Positions 24,241 through 35,049 of a stretch of 64,000 bases of DNA are shown one piece after another (positions within the stretch are counted from its first letter, which is position 1; the number at the start of each line of letters is the position of its first letter). The notes under the pieces were generated by a model. The model worked only from the letters and a program-made list of their open reading frames with translations. It had not been told where the DNA came from and ran no database searches. The translations under genes and the position numbers were made by a program. The stretch spans positions 2,418,001 to 2,482,000 of the forward strand of contig NZ_CP032702.1 in the NCBI RefSeq assembly GCF_007833795.1. The letters run 5' to 3'. The stretch comes from Candidatus Pantoea soli (GTDB lineage Bacteria > Pseudomonadota > Gammaproteobacteria > Enterobacterales > Enterobacteriaceae).

Positions 24241-25707
24241 TTACTGGCGGAACGTCGGGAACTCCATCTCGCTGTATTTCACCACGCGGCTGCCGCGCAC
24301 CAGGCGATAACCGAACCAGATAATCAGGAACAGCGGAAGACCAATATAGGTTGCGGCCACACCGTACCAGTCAATGCGGTCGGCGAGGAAGGCCTGATAG
24401 TTCTGCCCCAGCGTAATCACCAGGCACAGCACAAACGCAAAAATCGGTCCCAGCGGGAAGAAGCCTGACCGGTAGGGCAGATCGGCCAGGTTACGCCCCT
24501 GCGCCACATAGCCGCGACGGAAGCGGTAATGGCTGATGGCAATGCCCAGCCAGGCGATGAAGCCGGTCATGCCTGAGGTGTTCAGCAGCCACAGATACAC
24601 TTCCTGATTGCCAAACTTTGAGGTCAGGAAACAGAGCCCGGCAACCACGGTCGTCGCCAGCAGCGCGTTGCGCGGCACGCCGCCTTTCGACAGCCGGGCA
24701 AAAATGCGCGGCGCTTTGCCTTCCTGTGCCAGGTTAAACAGCATGCGCGTGGAGGCATACATCCCGGAGTTGCCGGCAGAGAGCACGGAGGTCAGGATAA
24801 CCGCATTCATCACTGCCGCCGCTGACAGCAGTCCGGCATTCTGGAACACCAGCGTGAACGGGCTGACGCTGATATCCGTGACATCGTTGTGCAGCAGCTG
24901 CGGATCGGTATACGGCAGAATCAGGCTGATAATCAGGATGGCAAAGACGTAAAACAGCAGGATACGCCAGAACACCTGACGCACGGCGCGTGGAATATTT
25001 TTAGCCGGGTCTTCCGACTCGCCGGCGGCAATGCCGATCAGCTCAGTGCCCTGGAACGAGAAGCCCACGATCATCGCCACGCCTATCATGGCGGCAAAGC
25101 CCCCGGCAAACGGCGCGTCGCCAACGGTCCAGTTATGCCAGCCGGCGTGCTCTGCACCGCGCATAATGCCGACGATCATCAGGACGCCCACCACGATAAA
25201 GATGATCACTGTGGCGACTTTAATCAGCGAGAACCAGTACTCGGCTTCACCAAAGCCTTTTACCGAAATGACATTCAGCAGGAACATCAGGCCAAGGAAC
25301 AGCGCGCTCCAGATCCAGCCCGGCGTATCCGGAAACCAGTAATTCATGACCAGCTGTGAGGCGACAAGGTCAACGGCGATGGTTACCGCCCAGTTGTACC
25401 AGTAGTTCCAGCCCAGCGCGAAGCCAAAGCCCTCTTCCACATATTTTGCGCCGTAGGTGGCAAAGGAACCGGAAACCGGCATGAAAGCCGCCAGCTCGCC
25501 GAGGCTGGTCATCAGGAAATAGACCATCAGGCCAATCAGCGCGTAGGAGAGTAATGCTCCGCCGGGGCCGGCCTGAGAGATGGTGGCACCGGAGGCGACA
25601 AACAGGCCGGTGCCGATGGAACCGCCAATGGCGATCATGGTGAGATGGCGCGCTTTTAATTCACGGCGCAGCCCAGGTTGTTGTGTTGTTTTTGAGTCAT
25701 TATGCAT
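24241..25707 (-). CDS. lysP: Lysine-specific permease LysP
   Basis: Twelve-segment APC-family proton/lysine symporter in the inner membrane, 488 aa (E. coli 489). The amino-acid-binding glycine motif GGSIGTGLFVASG lies in segment 1 (about residues 28-40). In E. coli LysP also senses lysine for CadC and its gene is activated by ArgP. It is followed upstream by yeiE on the same strand, as in E. coli. Confidence 0.97.
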   Translation of the reverse strand: MHNDSKTTQQPGLRRELKARHLTMIAIGGSIGTGLFVASGATISQAGPGGALLSYALIGLMVYFLMTSLGELAAFMPVSGSFATYGAKYVEEGFGFALGWNYWYNWAVTIAVDLVASQLVMNYWFPDTPGWIWSALFLGLMFLLNVISVKGFGEAEYWFSLIKVATVIIFIVVGVLMIVGIMRGAEHAGWHNWTVGDAPFAGGFAAMIGVAMIVGFSFQGTELIGIAAGESEDPAKNIPRAVRQVFWRILLFYVFAILIISLILPYTDPQLLHNDVTDISVSPFTLVFQNAGLLSAAAVMNAVILTSVLSAGNSGMYASTRMLFNLAQEGKAPRIFARLSKGGVPRNALLATTVVAGLCFLTSKFGNQEVYLWLLNTSGMTGFIAWLGIAISHYRFRRGYVAQGRNLADLPYRSGFFPLGPIFAFVLCLVITLGQNYQAFLADRIDWYGVAATYIGLPLFLIIWFGYRLVRGSRVVKYSEMEFPTFRQ

Positions 25708-25843
25708 GTGTAAACGCTATGCCGGATAAAAATAAGGCGCGATTGTAGCAGCAAAGCCTGCGCTGTATAGCATTCACCACGGGTTATAAGTTACCTTCAT
25801 AATCGGCCAGCGATTATTAGCCACAGCGCACGCACGGCGACGA

Positions 25844-26710
25844 TCATTCGCGGCAGTAAGTCAGAAAGCGGCTCAGCGCCCGGGAAATGTGCTTCTGCCG
25901 ATGATGGATGCGATACAGCGTTCGCGTCAGACGCGGCAGCGGGACCGCCACTTCCACCAGCGTACCGGCATCCAGCAGATCGCTAATGACCCGGCGTGAC
26001 AGGCAGCTGATGCCCATGCCGTGGCGCACCGCGTGTTTGATCGCCTCAGAGTTGCCCAGCTCCATGCCCAGCTGAAACTGCGGCAGATGCGACAGCAGCA
26101 GATAATCGACAATTTCACGCGTGCCGGAACCGCGCTCGCGCAAAATCCACGGCGCGGCGGCCAGGCTGCTTAGCGTGACGGGCTGTTGCAGCAGCGCGGC
26201 ATCCGGGGCGGCAAACACCACCAGCTCATCTTCCAGCCACGGCTCGCTGACAATCTCCGGTTCATGGCACGGCCCTTCGATCAGCCCGATATCCACCCGG
26301 AAATCGGCGACGGCATGAATGGCGTCCTGGCTGTTACCCACGCTCAGCTCCAGCGGCAGCGCGGGAAAGTCCCGGCGATACGCCGCGATCATGCCCGGCA
26401 GCATATAGTTGCCGATGGTGCTGCTGGCGAACAGGCGGATGGCACCGTTCTCTTCTTTAAACAGCTGCTCAATTTCTCCCGCCTGCTCCAGCAGGCCGAC
26501 GGCGCGCGGATACAGCAGGCGACCGTGTTCATTCAGCACCAGCCGCTTACCGACGCGATCAAACAGCTGCACGCCAAGCTGGCTCTCCAGATCCGCCAGC
26601 GCGGCGCTGACCGCTGACTGCGACAGCGCCAGCACCTGTGACGCCTGGGTGGTTGAGCCGCTTTTCAGCACTTCGGTAAAGACTTCAATCTGACGCAGAG
26701 TGATATGCAT
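25844..26710 (-). CDS. yeiE: LysR-family regulator YeiE
   Basis: 288-aa LysR-type regulator: HTH at 1-60 ([20 protein letters not shown]) and substrate-binding domain. E. coli YeiE has been linked to lysP expression and to sulfite and iron responses; the conserved adjacency to lysP supports orthology. It reads away from the DUF1232 gene with a 9-bp gap, so these two may share a transcript. Confidence 0.93.
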   Translation of the reverse strand: MHITLRQIEVFTEVLKSGSTTQASQVLALSQSAVSAALADLESQLGVQLFDRVGKRLVLNEHGRLLYPRAVGLLEQAGEIEQLFKEENGAIRLFASSTIGNYMLPGMIAAYRRDFPALPLELSVGNSQDAIHAVADFRVDIGLIEGPCHEPEIVSEPWLEDELVVFAAPDAALLQQPVTLSSLAAAPWILRERGSGTREIVDYLLLSHLPQFQLGMELGNSEAIKHAVRHGMGISCLSRRVISDLLDAGTLVEVAVPLPRLTRTLYRIHHRQKHISRALSRFLTYCRE

Positions 26711-26719
26711 GCGCCCTCC

Positions 26720-27097
26720 TTACAGTGCGTAACGGTGCACGAGATAGATCACCACCGCCAGCCAGATCAGCAGTGTCAGGCCAAAGCCGGTCCAGCTGAC
26801 GATCTTCCTGCCGCGCGCGCGTTGTACCTCGGCGCGCTCTGCGCTGCTGATACGGATTTCACGCGGCAGCAGCCGCAGCAGGATAATCACGCCCAGCGGC
26901 ACAATAATGGCATCATCCAGCAGGCCGAGAATGGGGATAAAATCCGGAATCAGATCGATCGGACTGAGCGCATAGGCGACAATGCCGAACGCCAGCACTT
27001 TAAACCACCCGGGCGTGCGCGGGTCGCGACAGGCGAACCACAGCGTCAGCACATCGCGTTTGATAAGCCGTGCCCAGCGGCGCAGGCGCATGAACAT
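26720..27097 (-). CDS. YkvA/DUF1232 family small membrane protein
   Basis: 125-aa protein with the DUF1232 hallmark YALSPIDLIPDFIPILGLLDD (given here as its key residues SPIDLIPD near 45-52) and three hydrophobic segments: two in the DUF1232 core and one at the C-terminus (about 100-120). Function unknown. It sits upstream of yeiE on the same strand; the E. coli place is occupied by yeiH instead. Start ATG at 27097 after GAGGGAA. Confidence 0.85.
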   Translation of the reverse strand: MFMRLRRWARLIKRDVLTLWFACRDPRTPGWFKVLAFGIVAYALSPIDLIPDFIPILGLLDDAIIVPLGVIILLRLLPREIRISSAERAEVQRARGRKIVSWTGFGLTLLIWLAVVIYLVHRYAL

Positions 27098-27261
27098 GGT
27101 TTCCCTCTTTTATTACTTATTCCGGTTGATAACTAATATATTAGCAATCTGAGTTTTAACCAAGCTGACGCCGCGATTGTCCGGCCACAACATTTCCTGC
27201 TGCGGGCGCATCCGCTATTATGTGCGCTTCGCTATTACCCCCGCCCATTCAGGAGAGCGGC

Positions 27262-28107
27262 ATGAAATATATCGGCGCACACGTCAGTGCCTCTGGCGGC
27301 GTAGACCAGGCAGTTATCCGGGCCCATGAACTGGAAGCCACAGCCTTTGCGCTGTTCACTAAAAATCAGCGTCAGTGGAAAGCCGCGCCGCTGTCAGGTC
27401 AGGTGATTGATGCGTTTAAAACCGCCTGTGAACAGTATCGCTTCACACCGGCACAGATTCTGCCGCACGACAGCTATCTGATAAACCTGGGCCATCCGGT
27501 GATGGACGCACTGGAGAAATCGCGTGAGGCGTTTATTGATGAAATGCAGCGCGCCGATCAGCTTGGTCTGACGCTGCTGAATTTTCACCCCGGCAGTCAT
27601 CTGCAGCAGATTGATGAAGAAGCCTGCCTGAAGCGCATCGCGGAATCCATCAATATCGCGCTGGATAAAACCCGCAATGTGGTGGCCGTCATTGAAAATA
27701 CCGCTGGTCAGGGCAGCAACCTCGGCTTCCGCTTTGAGCACCTGGCGACCATCATTGCGCACGTGGAAGATAAATCACGCGTTGGCGTGTGTATTGATAC
27801 CTGCCATGCTTTTGCCGGTGGATATGATTTACGCACTGAGGAAGCCTGCGCGGCGACGTTTGCTGAATTTGAGCGCATCGTCGGTTTCCGTTACCTGCGT
27901 GGTATGCATCTGAACGATGCCAAAAGCACGCTCGGCAGCCGGGTTGACCGGCACCACAGTCTTGGCGAAGGCAATATCGGTAAAACCGCGTTCAGCTGGC
28001 TGATGAAGGATGCGCGTTTTGATGGCATCCCGATGATTCTGGAGACCATCAATCCGGATATCTGGCGCGATGAAATTGCGTGGCTCAAGTCGGAACAGCA
28101 GGCGTAA
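27262..28107 (+). CDS. nfo: Endonuclease IV
   Basis: Zinc-dependent AP endonuclease/3'-diesterase of base-excision repair, TIM-barrel AP2Ec family. 281 aa (E. coli 285). Start ATG with AGGAG at 7 nt ([14 protein letters not shown]). Metal-ligand motifs are visible: NFHPGSH near 111, ENTAGQG near 145, [13 protein letters not shown] near 177, and HLNDAK near 215. Divergent from yeiE; E. coli nfo belongs to the SoxRS regulon, but I did not find a convincing SoxS box. Confidence 0.97.
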   Translation: MKYIGAHVSASGGVDQAVIRAHELEATAFALFTKNQRQWKAAPLSGQVIDAFKTACEQYRFTPAQILPHDSYLINLGHPVMDALEKSREAFIDEMQRADQLGLTLLNFHPGSHLQQIDEEACLKRIAESINIALDKTRNVVAVIENTAGQGSNLGFRFEHLATIIAHVEDKSRVGVCIDTCHAFAGGYDLRTEEACAATFAEFERIVGFRYLRGMHLNDAKSTLGSRVDRHHSLGEGNIGKTAFSWLMKDARFDGIPMILETINPDIWRDEIAWLKSEQQA

Positions 28108-28145
28108 CGGCGCTGCACGGCGTTACGCCCGGAACGTAACGTAAA

Positions 28146-28175
28146 AAAGGGAGCCGCGGCTCCCTTTCTTTTTTT
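28146..28175. terminator. Bidirectional rho-independent terminator between nfo and fruA
   Basis: AAAGGGAGCCG/CGGCTCCCTTT, an 11-bp perfect palindrome followed by CTTTTTTT on the plus strand and preceded by a six-A run, so it works for both converging genes. Confidence 0.9.
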
Positions 28176-28189
28176 CTGGCTGCGCGTAC

Positions 28190-29887
28190 TTATGCCGCTT
28201 TGGCCAGCTCTTCTTCCGGACGTTTCAGAATGGCATAACCGAGGCCGGCCACCGCCGTACCGATGACAATCGCCAGCAGATAACCCAGCACAGGCGTGAT
28301 GGCTCCCGGAATCAGCAGCACGAACAGGCCACCGTGCGGCGCCATCAGCTTCGCGCCAATCGACATCGAGATGGCACCGGTGATGGCACCGCCGACGATA
28401 CAGCAAGGCAGAACACGCATCGGATCGCGTGCGGCAAACGGAATTGCGCCTTCAGAGATAAAGCACAGACCCAGCACCAGCGCCGCTTTGCCGCCTTCCT
28501 GCTGACCTTTATTGAATTTACGGCGCGCCACCAGAGTCGCCACACCCATCGCCAGCGGAGGCACCATACCGGCCGCCATGATAGCCGCCATCGGCGCATA
28601 GGTTTGTGAACTCAGCAGGCCAACACCAAACGCGTACGCCACTTTGTTCACCGGACCGCCCATATCGGTACACATCATGCCGCCGAGGATCGCACCCAGC
28701 AGAACTGCGTTGGCGGTACCCATATTCGACAGCCAGCTGGTCAGGCCGCTCATGATGCCAGCCACCGGTTTACCCACGACATAAATCATCAGCAGGCCGG
28801 TGATCAGGCTGGCGACCAGCGGAATGATCAGGATCGGCTTCAGCGCTTCCATACTTTGCGGCAGCTTCACTTTGCTGCTCAGCAGTTTGGCTGCATAACC
28901 GGCGATAAAACCGGCAATGATGCCGCCGAGGAAACCTGCGTTAATGCTGGTGGCGATCATGCCGCCAATCAGACCCGGCGTTAAGCCTGGACGGTCGGCA
29001 ATGGAGAAAGCAATAAAGCCTGCCAGCACCGGTACCATCAGTGCAAAGGCGCTGCCGCCCCCGATCTGCATCAGCGCCGCGGCTAAGGTGCCCGGCTCTT
29101 TAAACGCGGTGATGCCAAAAGCAAAGGAGAGCGCGATGCTCAGACCGCCCGCGACCACCATTGGCAGCATATAAGACACGCCGGTCAGCAGATGACGATA
29201 GGCACCGGCTTTCTCTTTGCTGTCGCTCTGGCTGGCCACCGATCCGTTACCGGCCGGCTGATAGGTTTTGGCTTCTGCCTGCGCTTTATCCAGCTCCTGC
29301 GCGGTTTTTTTCAGCGCCAGGCTGGTGGAGGTGCGGTACATCGGCTTACCGGCAAATTTCGCCAGGTCCACGTCAATATCCGCAGCGACAATCACCAGAT
29401 CGGCCGCGGCCACTTCTTCAGGCGTAATCGGATTGCCGGCCCCCACAGAGCCACGGGTTTCCACTTTCACCCACCAGCCACGTTTGGTGGCTTCGGCTTC
29501 AATCGCTTCTGCCGCCATAAAGGTGTGCGCCACGCCGGTTGGACAGGCGGTCACCGCGACAATGCGCTTCTGCCCGCCGCCGGTTGCGGCAGCCGGTGCA
29601 GCCACCGGCGCGCTGGCAGGCTGCCAGGTGCGGGCGGCGTCTTTCGCCAGGGCGATCGTTGCCTGCGGATCGCGCAGCGCCTGCTGCACATCCACCTGCG
29701 CGACCGATTTTCCGGCCAGAGCGGCCTGCTCCGGTACCGTGTGTCCTACCACCAGCACCAGTTCCGCTTCGGCGGCGGAGCTGACCAGTTCCAGCCCGGA
29801 CTGCGCCGCCGCAGCGCGCAGACGTTCCATGGCTAAATGCCCGGAAGCCAGGCCGAGTGAAGAGTCTTGTATCAGCAGCGTTTTCAT
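28190..29887 (-). CDS. fruA: PTS fructose-specific EIIB'BC component
   Basis: Membrane fructose permease and phosphotransferase delivering fructose 1-phosphate. 565 aa: N-terminal degenerate EIIB'-like domain (1-100) without the phospho-cysteine motif, functional EIIB with CPTGVAHTFMAAEAI near 115, and the multi-spanning EIIC (about 230-560). Last gene of fruBKA, 16 bp after fruK. Downstream is a strong terminator. Confidence 0.98.
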   Translation of the reverse strand: MKTLLIQDSSLGLASGHLAMERLRAAAAQSGLELVSSAAEAELVLVVGHTVPEQAALAGKSVAQVDVQQALRDPQATIALAKDAARTWQPASAPVAAPAAATGGGQKRIVAVTACPTGVAHTFMAAEAIEAEATKRGWWVKVETRGSVGAGNPITPEEVAAADLVIVAADIDVDLAKFAGKPMYRTSTSLALKKTAQELDKAQAEAKTYQPAGNGSVASQSDSKEKAGAYRHLLTGVSYMLPMVVAGGLSIALSFAFGITAFKEPGTLAAALMQIGGGSAFALMVPVLAGFIAFSIADRPGLTPGLIGGMIATSINAGFLGGIIAGFIAGYAAKLLSSKVKLPQSMEALKPILIIPLVASLITGLLMIYVVGKPVAGIMSGLTSWLSNMGTANAVLLGAILGGMMCTDMGGPVNKVAYAFGVGLLSSQTYAPMAAIMAAGMVPPLAMGVATLVARRKFNKGQQEGGKAALVLGLCFISEGAIPFAARDPMRVLPCCIVGGAITGAISMSIGAKLMAPHGGLFVLLIPGAITPVLGYLLAIVIGTAVAGLGYAILKRPEEELAKAA

Positions 29888-29903
29888 TATCGCTCTCCTG
29901 CTG

Positions 29904-30842
29904 TTAGTTAACGGGGTGTAAGTCGACGCGCGCCATCATCGCGGCCAACTGGGTACGATCGGTTACGCCAACGTTGCTCTGGCTGACGGCCATGGCCGCC
30001 ACTGCCGTTGCCAGACGCAGCGTATGTTCACTGGATTCACGCATCAGCAGGCCGTAAATCAGGCCACCTACCATGGAATCGCCAGCACCTACGGTGCTGA
30101 CCACCTCACAGGCGGGTGGTTTGGCGATCCATTCGCCAGAGGCGTTCACCCACAGCGCGCCTTCTGCGCCAAGAGAGATCACCACGTGCGCAATGCCCTG
30201 CTCACGCAGTTCATGCGCTGCATTAATCACATCCTCCAGTTCCGGCAGCCGGCGACCAGCCCAGATTTCCAGCTCACGGCGGTTGGGTTTGACCAGCCAC
30301 GGCGCGGCTTTCAGTCCGGCAACCAGGGCTTCGCGGCTGCTGTCGAAGATGATGCACGGGCAGAGCGTGCGCAGGTCGCTCATCCATTTGGTGAACGCTT
30401 CGGGCGCAACACCCGACGGCAGGCTGCCGCTGACGCAAACCATGTCAAACTGTCCCAGCCAGGTCAGTGAATCCGCCGTAAAGCGCTCCCAGTCCTGCGG
30501 TGTCACCTCGAAGCCGGAGAAATTCAGATCGGTCACATCGCCATCTTTTTCCGTCAGTTTGACGTTGATGCGGGTCCGGCCCTGCACCACCTGAAAGCGG
30601 TTAGCTATGCCCAGCTCGCTGAACAGCTGCTGAAAACCATCCTGATTCTCTTTGCCGAGGAAGCCACCCACGGTGACATCAATCCCCAGATCTTTCAGCA
30701 CTTTGGCCACATTGATGCCTTTACCGGCCGCGTGCAGCCCGGTGGTTTTCACCAGGTTGACTTCACCGCGCTCAATTTCCGGCGTGTATCCCACCAGATC
30801 GTAGGCGGGATTCAGCGTAATGGTGGCAACGCGACGGCTCAT
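29904..30842 (-). CDS. fruK: 1-phosphofructokinase
   Basis: PfkB-family sugar kinase that converts fructose 1-phosphate to fructose 1,6-bisphosphate. 312 aa, as in E. coli. The PfkB signatures are visible: [12 protein letters not shown] near 38 in the substrate lid region and [13 protein letters not shown] near 245 with the catalytic Asp. Its ATG overlaps the fruB stop by 4 bp (ATGA), so it is translationally coupled. Confidence 0.98.
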   Translation of the reverse strand: MSRRVATITLNPAYDLVGYTPEIERGEVNLVKTTGLHAAGKGINVAKVLKDLGIDVTVGGFLGKENQDGFQQLFSELGIANRFQVVQGRTRINVKLTEKDGDVTDLNFSGFEVTPQDWERFTADSLTWLGQFDMVCVSGSLPSGVAPEAFTKWMSDLRTLCPCIIFDSSREALVAGLKAAPWLVKPNRRELEIWAGRRLPELEDVINAAHELREQGIAHVVISLGAEGALWVNASGEWIAKPPACEVVSTVGAGDSMVGGLIYGLLMRESSEHTLRLATAVAAMAVSQSNVGVTDRTQLAAMMARVDLHPVN

Positions 30843-31969
30843 GCTACCCCCTCGCCCAGACCGCTGTTGATGGCTTCTTCAATGGCGTTCAGCGCCTGCT
30901 GTGCATCTTCGCCGCTGGCAGTAAAGCGCAGGCGATGGCCCTTCTTCACGCCCAGCGCCACAACCTTCATCAGGCTGCGGCCATTGGCCGGTTTTCCGCT
31001 GCCGTCGAGATTGGTTACGGTGATATCGCTGTTGAACTGTTTGATGACGCTGACCAGCGCCGTGCCCGGACGCGCGTGCAGGCCGTGTTCGTTACGGATG
31101 GTGAATTCGGCGGTCAGCACCTCAGCGGCTTCATCCACTTCGCTGGTCAGCAGCGCCAGCACGCCCGCCGCATCGGCTTTCAGCAGGCGGTCAGCTTTGT
31201 TTGCCAGCAGCAGGTTGCTCAGGTAGCCAAGCGCTTCAAGCGGGCGATCATCAACCGCCGCTACGGTAATCAGCAGCGCAACCTGCTCGCCCTGATGGAT
31301 AAACGGCGTGGCGCTCCGGCTGACGGCGATGGCGCTGCCGAGGTTGCCGCTGGCGCTGTCGTTCAGCCAGATGCCCTGCCCGAGGCTGAGCGGCGGCGCA
31401 GAGACAACGTTCGCCACAAAGCTGGCGTCTGCGGCACCGGCAGCCTGCAGCCGGCCGGCATTCAGCGCCTGCAGCGTCATCAGATCGCTGGCCGCCACGT
31501 CTGTGGCAATCAGCGAGGTATCAAATTTGAATTCTGCTGCCTGTTTTTCACCCATCAGCAGCGCACGCAGCTCTTCTGCAGAAGCGCTTTTCAGCTGTTG
31601 TTCCACGCTGTCGTCGCTTAACACATGCGTCAGCTGGCGCAGCAGCGCGAGATGTTCATCCGATTTCGCCGCAATGCCGATGGCCACCCAGGCAATCTGA
31701 CCGTCGCCCCAGTCCACGCCCTGCGGGAACTGGAACACCTGCACGCCGGTTTTCTGAACCAGGTCGCGGGTATCGGTGGTGCCGTGCGGAATGGCAATGC
31801 CGTTGCCAAGGAAGGTGGTGGTTTGCTGCTCGCGCGCCAGCATACCGTTGACGTAGCCTTCTGCGACGTTTCCGGCTGCGGTCAGCGCAGCGGCAACCTG
31901 TCGGATGGCCTCTTCTTTATTTTGTGCGTGGGCACCTGTATGAATGGCCTGAACTTCGAGCTGGAACAT
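30839..31969 (-). CDS. fruB: PTS fructose-specific diphosphoryl transfer protein (EIIA-HPr fusion)
   Basis: Transfers phosphate from EI to FruA. 376 aa in the order EIIA (1-145, phospho-His in [10 protein letters not shown]), a central M domain, and an HPr/FPr domain (about 285-376, phospho-His in [10 protein letters not shown]). First gene of the fructose operon; AGGAGAGAT precedes the ATG. Two Cra palindromes lie 22 and 89 bp upstream. Confidence 0.98.
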   Translation of the reverse strand: MFQLEVQAIHTGAHAQNKEEAIRQVAAALTAAGNVAEGYVNGMLAREQQTTTFLGNGIAIPHGTTDTRDLVQKTGVQVFQFPQGVDWGDGQIAWVAIGIAAKSDEHLALLRQLTHVLSDDSVEQQLKSASAEELRALLMGEKQAAEFKFDTSLIATDVAASDLMTLQALNAGRLQAAGAADASFVANVVSAPPLSLGQGIWLNDSASGNLGSAIAVSRSATPFIHQGEQVALLITVAAVDDRPLEALGYLSNLLLANKADRLLKADAAGVLALLTSEVDEAAEVLTAEFTIRNEHGLHARPGTALVSVIKQFNSDITVTNLDGSGKPANGRSLMKVVALGVKKGHRLRFTASGEDAQQALNAIEEAINSGLGEGVA

Positions 31970-31991
31970 ATCTCTCCTCGCTTGCTGAAAG

Positions 31992-32070
31992 TGAATCGTT
32001 TCAGCTTAATGGCGAAAAAATACGCTGCGCGTCACGGACTTAGCCGCAAGTACAACGCTGAAACGTTTCA
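31992..32070 (-). promoter_or_regulatory. Two Cra (FruR) operators of fruBKA
   Basis: TGAATCGTTTCA (31992-32003) and the perfect palindrome TGAAACGTTTCA (32059-32070) both match the Cra consensus TGAAWCGTTTCA-type core. Two operators upstream of fruB is also the E. coli arrangement; fructose 1-phosphate would release Cra. Confidence 0.9.
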
Positions 32071-32246
32071 GGGAATATGGTACAGCCAGCCTGCGCAGGC
32101 AAGTAAATGCGCGAACGATGTAGCAGATTTTTGATGTCCCGCACACTTCAGGCTGGATTTCGGATTTTTCGCTGGCGCGGCGCTGACATCGTTGCTGTAT
32201 GCAACGCTGAACAGAGCCGCCAGGTTCAGCTTTGCGTCAGCGTCGC

Positions 32247-32501
32247 TCAGGGCGCGGTGTCCGCTTCCAGCTGCAGCAGAAAGATCATTGCCTCTTCCCG
32301 GCTGCGTCCGCACATTTCAGCGTCCGGCTGCAGGCCTGCGCACACCGCCGGGCGCAGCGGCGAACCAAAGAGGCGGCAGCGCTGCTGATCATCCAGCTGC
32401 ACGCAGCGGGTATTGGCCGGTTTACCATGCGGCATACCGGGAATCGGGGAAGAAATAGAGGGGGCTGTGCAACAGGCACCGCACTGTTCACGACATAACA
32501 T
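32247..32501 (-). CDS. yeiW: YkgJ-family cysteine-cluster protein YeiW
   Basis: 84-aa UPF0153/YkgJ-type protein with a metal-binding cysteine pattern: C3, CGACC near 7-11, then C27 and C34 and later single Cys. Zinc or Fe-S binding is expected from the family; role unknown. Start chosen at 32501 ([11 protein letters not shown]) because AGGAG lies 7 nt upstream and the length matches E. coli YeiW. Divergent from efpL. Confidence 0.88.
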   Translation of the reverse strand: MLCREQCGACCTAPSISSPIPGMPHGKPANTRCVQLDDQQRCRLFGSPLRPAVCAGLQPDAEMCGRSREEAMIFLLQLEADTAP

Positions 32502-32651
32502 TATGCGCTCCTGCAGAATTATCGCGCGACAATAGCAGCAGGCTGACGCGAATGCCATGCCCGGCCGACAATTTTACACTGCCTCACTTGCCTGTTTTTC
32601 AGCGCGCGGGTAACGTGGCGCGCATCAATCCTCTCTGAGCGAGACACACAG

Positions 32652-33224
32652 ATGCCAAAGGCAAACGAAATCAAAAAAGGGATGGCCGTCACCTGGAACG
32701 GCAAGCTGCTGCTGGTGAAAGATATTGACGTGCAAAGCCCGAGCGCGCGCGGTGCCGCCACGCTTTATAAAATGCGCTTTACCGATGTGCGCACCGGCAT
32801 GAAGGTGGAAGAGCGCTTCAAGGGAGATGACATTATTGATGCCATCCAGCTAAGCCGCCGCCCGGTGACCTTTTCCTATATAGACGGTGACGAGTATGTC
32901 TTTATGGATGACGAGGATTACACGCCGTATACCTTCAGAAAAGATCAGATTGAAGACGAGCTGCTGTTTATTCCTGAAGGCGGCATTCCGGGTATTCAGG
33001 TGTTGACGATGGAAGGTCAGGTGCTGGCGCTGGAGCTGCCGCAGACGGTGGATATGGAGATTGTTGATACTTCGCCCGGCATCAAAGGCGCGTCCGCCAG
33101 CGCGCGCACCAAACCCGCCGGCATGAGCACCGGCCTGTCGATTCAGGTGCCTGAATATCTCAGCAACGGCGATCGCATCCGCATTCATATCGCTGAACGT
33201 CGCTATATGGGACGCGCTGACTGA
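32652..33224 (+). CDS. efpL: Elongation factor P-like protein EfpL (YeiP)
   Basis: Three-domain EF-P paralog (190 aa) that relieves ribosome stalling at polyproline and related motifs. KOW/EF-P N domain 1-65, OB domains to 190. The tip loop carries Arg33 in SPSARGAAT, the EfpL feature, instead of the modified lysine of EF-P. Located between yeiW and yeiR as in E. coli. Confidence 0.96.
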   Translation: MPKANEIKKGMAVTWNGKLLLVKDIDVQSPSARGAATLYKMRFTDVRTGMKVEERFKGDDIIDAIQLSRRPVTFSYIDGDEYVFMDDEDYTPYTFRKDQIEDELLFIPEGGIPGIQVLTMEGQVLALELPQTVDMEIVDTSPGIKGASASARTKPAGMSTGLSIQVPEYLSNGDRIRIHIAERRYMGRAD

Positions 33225-33320
33225 TCGCACGATTTTATCCGGCCGCCGCTGATTGTTATAGTATAACAACGGCGTGCGCCGGCTGTTGTTGTCCGGCGCG
33301 CTTATTTCAAGGAGCAGACA

Positions 33321-34295
33321 ATGACGCGCGTAAATATCATCACCGGCTTTCTCGGCAGCGGCAAAACCACCACCCTGCTGCATCTGTTAGCCCACAAACC
33401 CGCCGGTGAGAACTGGGCCATTCTGGTGAATGAGTTTGGTGAAGTGGGTATCGACGGTGCCCTGCTTGCCGATCGCGGTGCCACGCTGAAAGAGATCCCT
33501 GGCGGCTGCATGTGCTGCGTCAACGGCCTGCCGTTGCAGGTCGGGCTGAATATGCTGCTAAAGCAGGCCAGACCCGATCGTCTGATCATTGAACCCACCG
33601 GCCTTGGCCATCCCGCCCAGTTGCTCAATATGCTGCGCGCGGCGGTGTATCAGCCATGGATCCAGCTGGATGCCACGCTGACGCTGCTCGATCCACGCCA
33701 GCTGGCCGATACGCGCATCATGCAAAATGAAAATTTCCGCGACCAGCTCACGGCAGCCGACATCATCATTGCCAGCAAAAGCGATACCTGGCATGCGCAG
33801 GATCGCCAGCGCCTGCTGGAATGGCAACAGCAGCACCTTGGCGATCGTCAGCTGATTGAAGCCGCCTGGGGCAATATCGATCCGGCGCTGCTCAGCCAGC
33901 CGGCATTAGCCGATCGTGCGGTGCCGCAGGCTGCCCATCATCATCACCCTTCCCGTCCGCAGGGGCTGGCGGCGCTGAAACTGGAAGGCGCCGTGCGCTG
34001 GCGGCGTGCGTTGAATGAAGGTCAGGGCTATGCTTCCTGTGGCTGGATTTTCGATGGCGATACCGTATTCGATACCATCCCCGCCTTAGAGTGGGCGCGG
34101 CTTGCGCCGGTTGATCGGGTGAAGGGGGTGCTGCGTACGCCGGATGGATTGGTCAGCATTAACCGTCAGGGTGAAGACCTGTTTATTGAAACGCGGCCTG
34201 TCACACCGCCGGACAGCCGCATTGAATTAATCCATCATCAGGCGGCTGACTGGAACCTTTTGCAGACGGCGTTGTTGAAGGTTCGTTTAAAATAG
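33321..34295 (+). CDS. yeiR: Zinc-binding GTPase YeiR (COG0523 family)
   Basis: G3E-family P-loop GTPase, 324 aa (E. coli 328), a putative zinc chaperone. Walker A GFLGSGKTT at 9-17, the family metal motif GGCMCC near 60-65 (CxCC), a histidine-rich loop AHHHHPS near 207-213, and the C-terminal CobW domain. SD AAGGAGC precedes the ATG. Upstream is a GC-rich hairpin after efpL (about 33271-33302). Confidence 0.94.
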   Translation: MTRVNIITGFLGSGKTTTLLHLLAHKPAGENWAILVNEFGEVGIDGALLADRGATLKEIPGGCMCCVNGLPLQVGLNMLLKQARPDRLIIEPTGLGHPAQLLNMLRAAVYQPWIQLDATLTLLDPRQLADTRIMQNENFRDQLTAADIIIASKSDTWHAQDRQRLLEWQQQHLGDRQLIEAAWGNIDPALLSQPALADRAVPQAAHHHHPSRPQGLAALKLEGAVRWRRALNEGQGYASCGWIFDGDTVFDTIPALEWARLAPVDRVKGVLRTPDGLVSINRQGEDLFIETRPVTPPDSRIELIHHQAADWNLLQTALLKVRLK

Positions 34296-34341
34296 CTGCG
34301 TTAAGTTTGCCCGTTATTTTTTCTTTTTGAGTCTTTTTCTT

Positions 34342-35049
34342 ATGCACGCTTTCCGACTGATCACCATCCTGCTGCTTAACGCGCTGGGTGTGATGCTGTT
34401 TTTGTCATGGTATCTGCCACCCGATCACGGGTTCTGGTTTGCCATTGATAAAAGCATTTTCTTTGGTTTTAACGACCAGATGGTGGACCACCACGCTTTC
34501 GCTCTGCTGGTGGCTGTGACCAACTTTCGCGGCTTTGACGCCGTTTCCCTGCTGGCGATGGGGCTGCTGTATCTGTGGTTCTGGCGCCGCGAAACGCCGC
34601 CGGGCCGCCGCCGCATGCTGGCGATTGGCATTACCATGCTGCTGACGGCGGTGGTCCTCAACCAGCTGGGCCACCTGCTGCCCGTTAAGCACGCCAGCCC
34701 GACGCTGTTCTTTGACAACGTACACCGCGTCAGCGAACTGACCGGTATTCCGGCCAAAGATGCGTCCAAAGATAGCTTCCCGGGTGACCACGGCATGATG
34801 CTGATCATCTTTGCCTGCTTCATGTGGCGCTATTTTGGCTTGCGTCCGTTTCTGGCAGGGCTGGTGATCGTGGTGCTGTTTGCTTTACCGCGCGTGATGG
34901 CGGGTGCCCACTGGTTTACCGATATCGCTGTCGGCTCCCTTTCCGTGGTGCTGGTGGGACTCAGCTGGTGGTTATTAACGCCGGCCAGCGATGCGCTGGT
35001 TAACTGGCTATACCGCTCGCTGCCTGGCAAATATAAGCCGCAGGCGTAA
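34342..35049 (+). CDS. lpxT: Lipid A 1-diphosphate synthase LpxT
   Basis: Inner-membrane PAP2-family phosphotransferase that adds a second phosphate to lipid A position 1 using undecaprenyl pyrophosphate, active on the periplasmic side. 235 aa with about six hydrophobic segments. Phosphatase motifs SFPGDHGMM and RVMAGAHWFTD carry the catalytic histidines. I chose the ATG at 34342 over a TTG 15 bp upstream. In E. coli its activity is blocked by PmrR under PhoPQ/PmrAB control. Confidence 0.94.
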   Translation: MHAFRLITILLLNALGVMLFLSWYLPPDHGFWFAIDKSIFFGFNDQMVDHHAFALLVAVTNFRGFDAVSLLAMGLLYLWFWRRETPPGRRRMLAIGITMLLTAVVLNQLGHLLPVKHASPTLFFDNVHRVSELTGIPAKDASKDSFPGDHGMMLIIFACFMWRYFGLRPFLAGLVIVVLFALPRVMAGAHWFTDIAVGSLSVVLVGLSWWLLTPASDALVNWLYRSLPGKYKPQA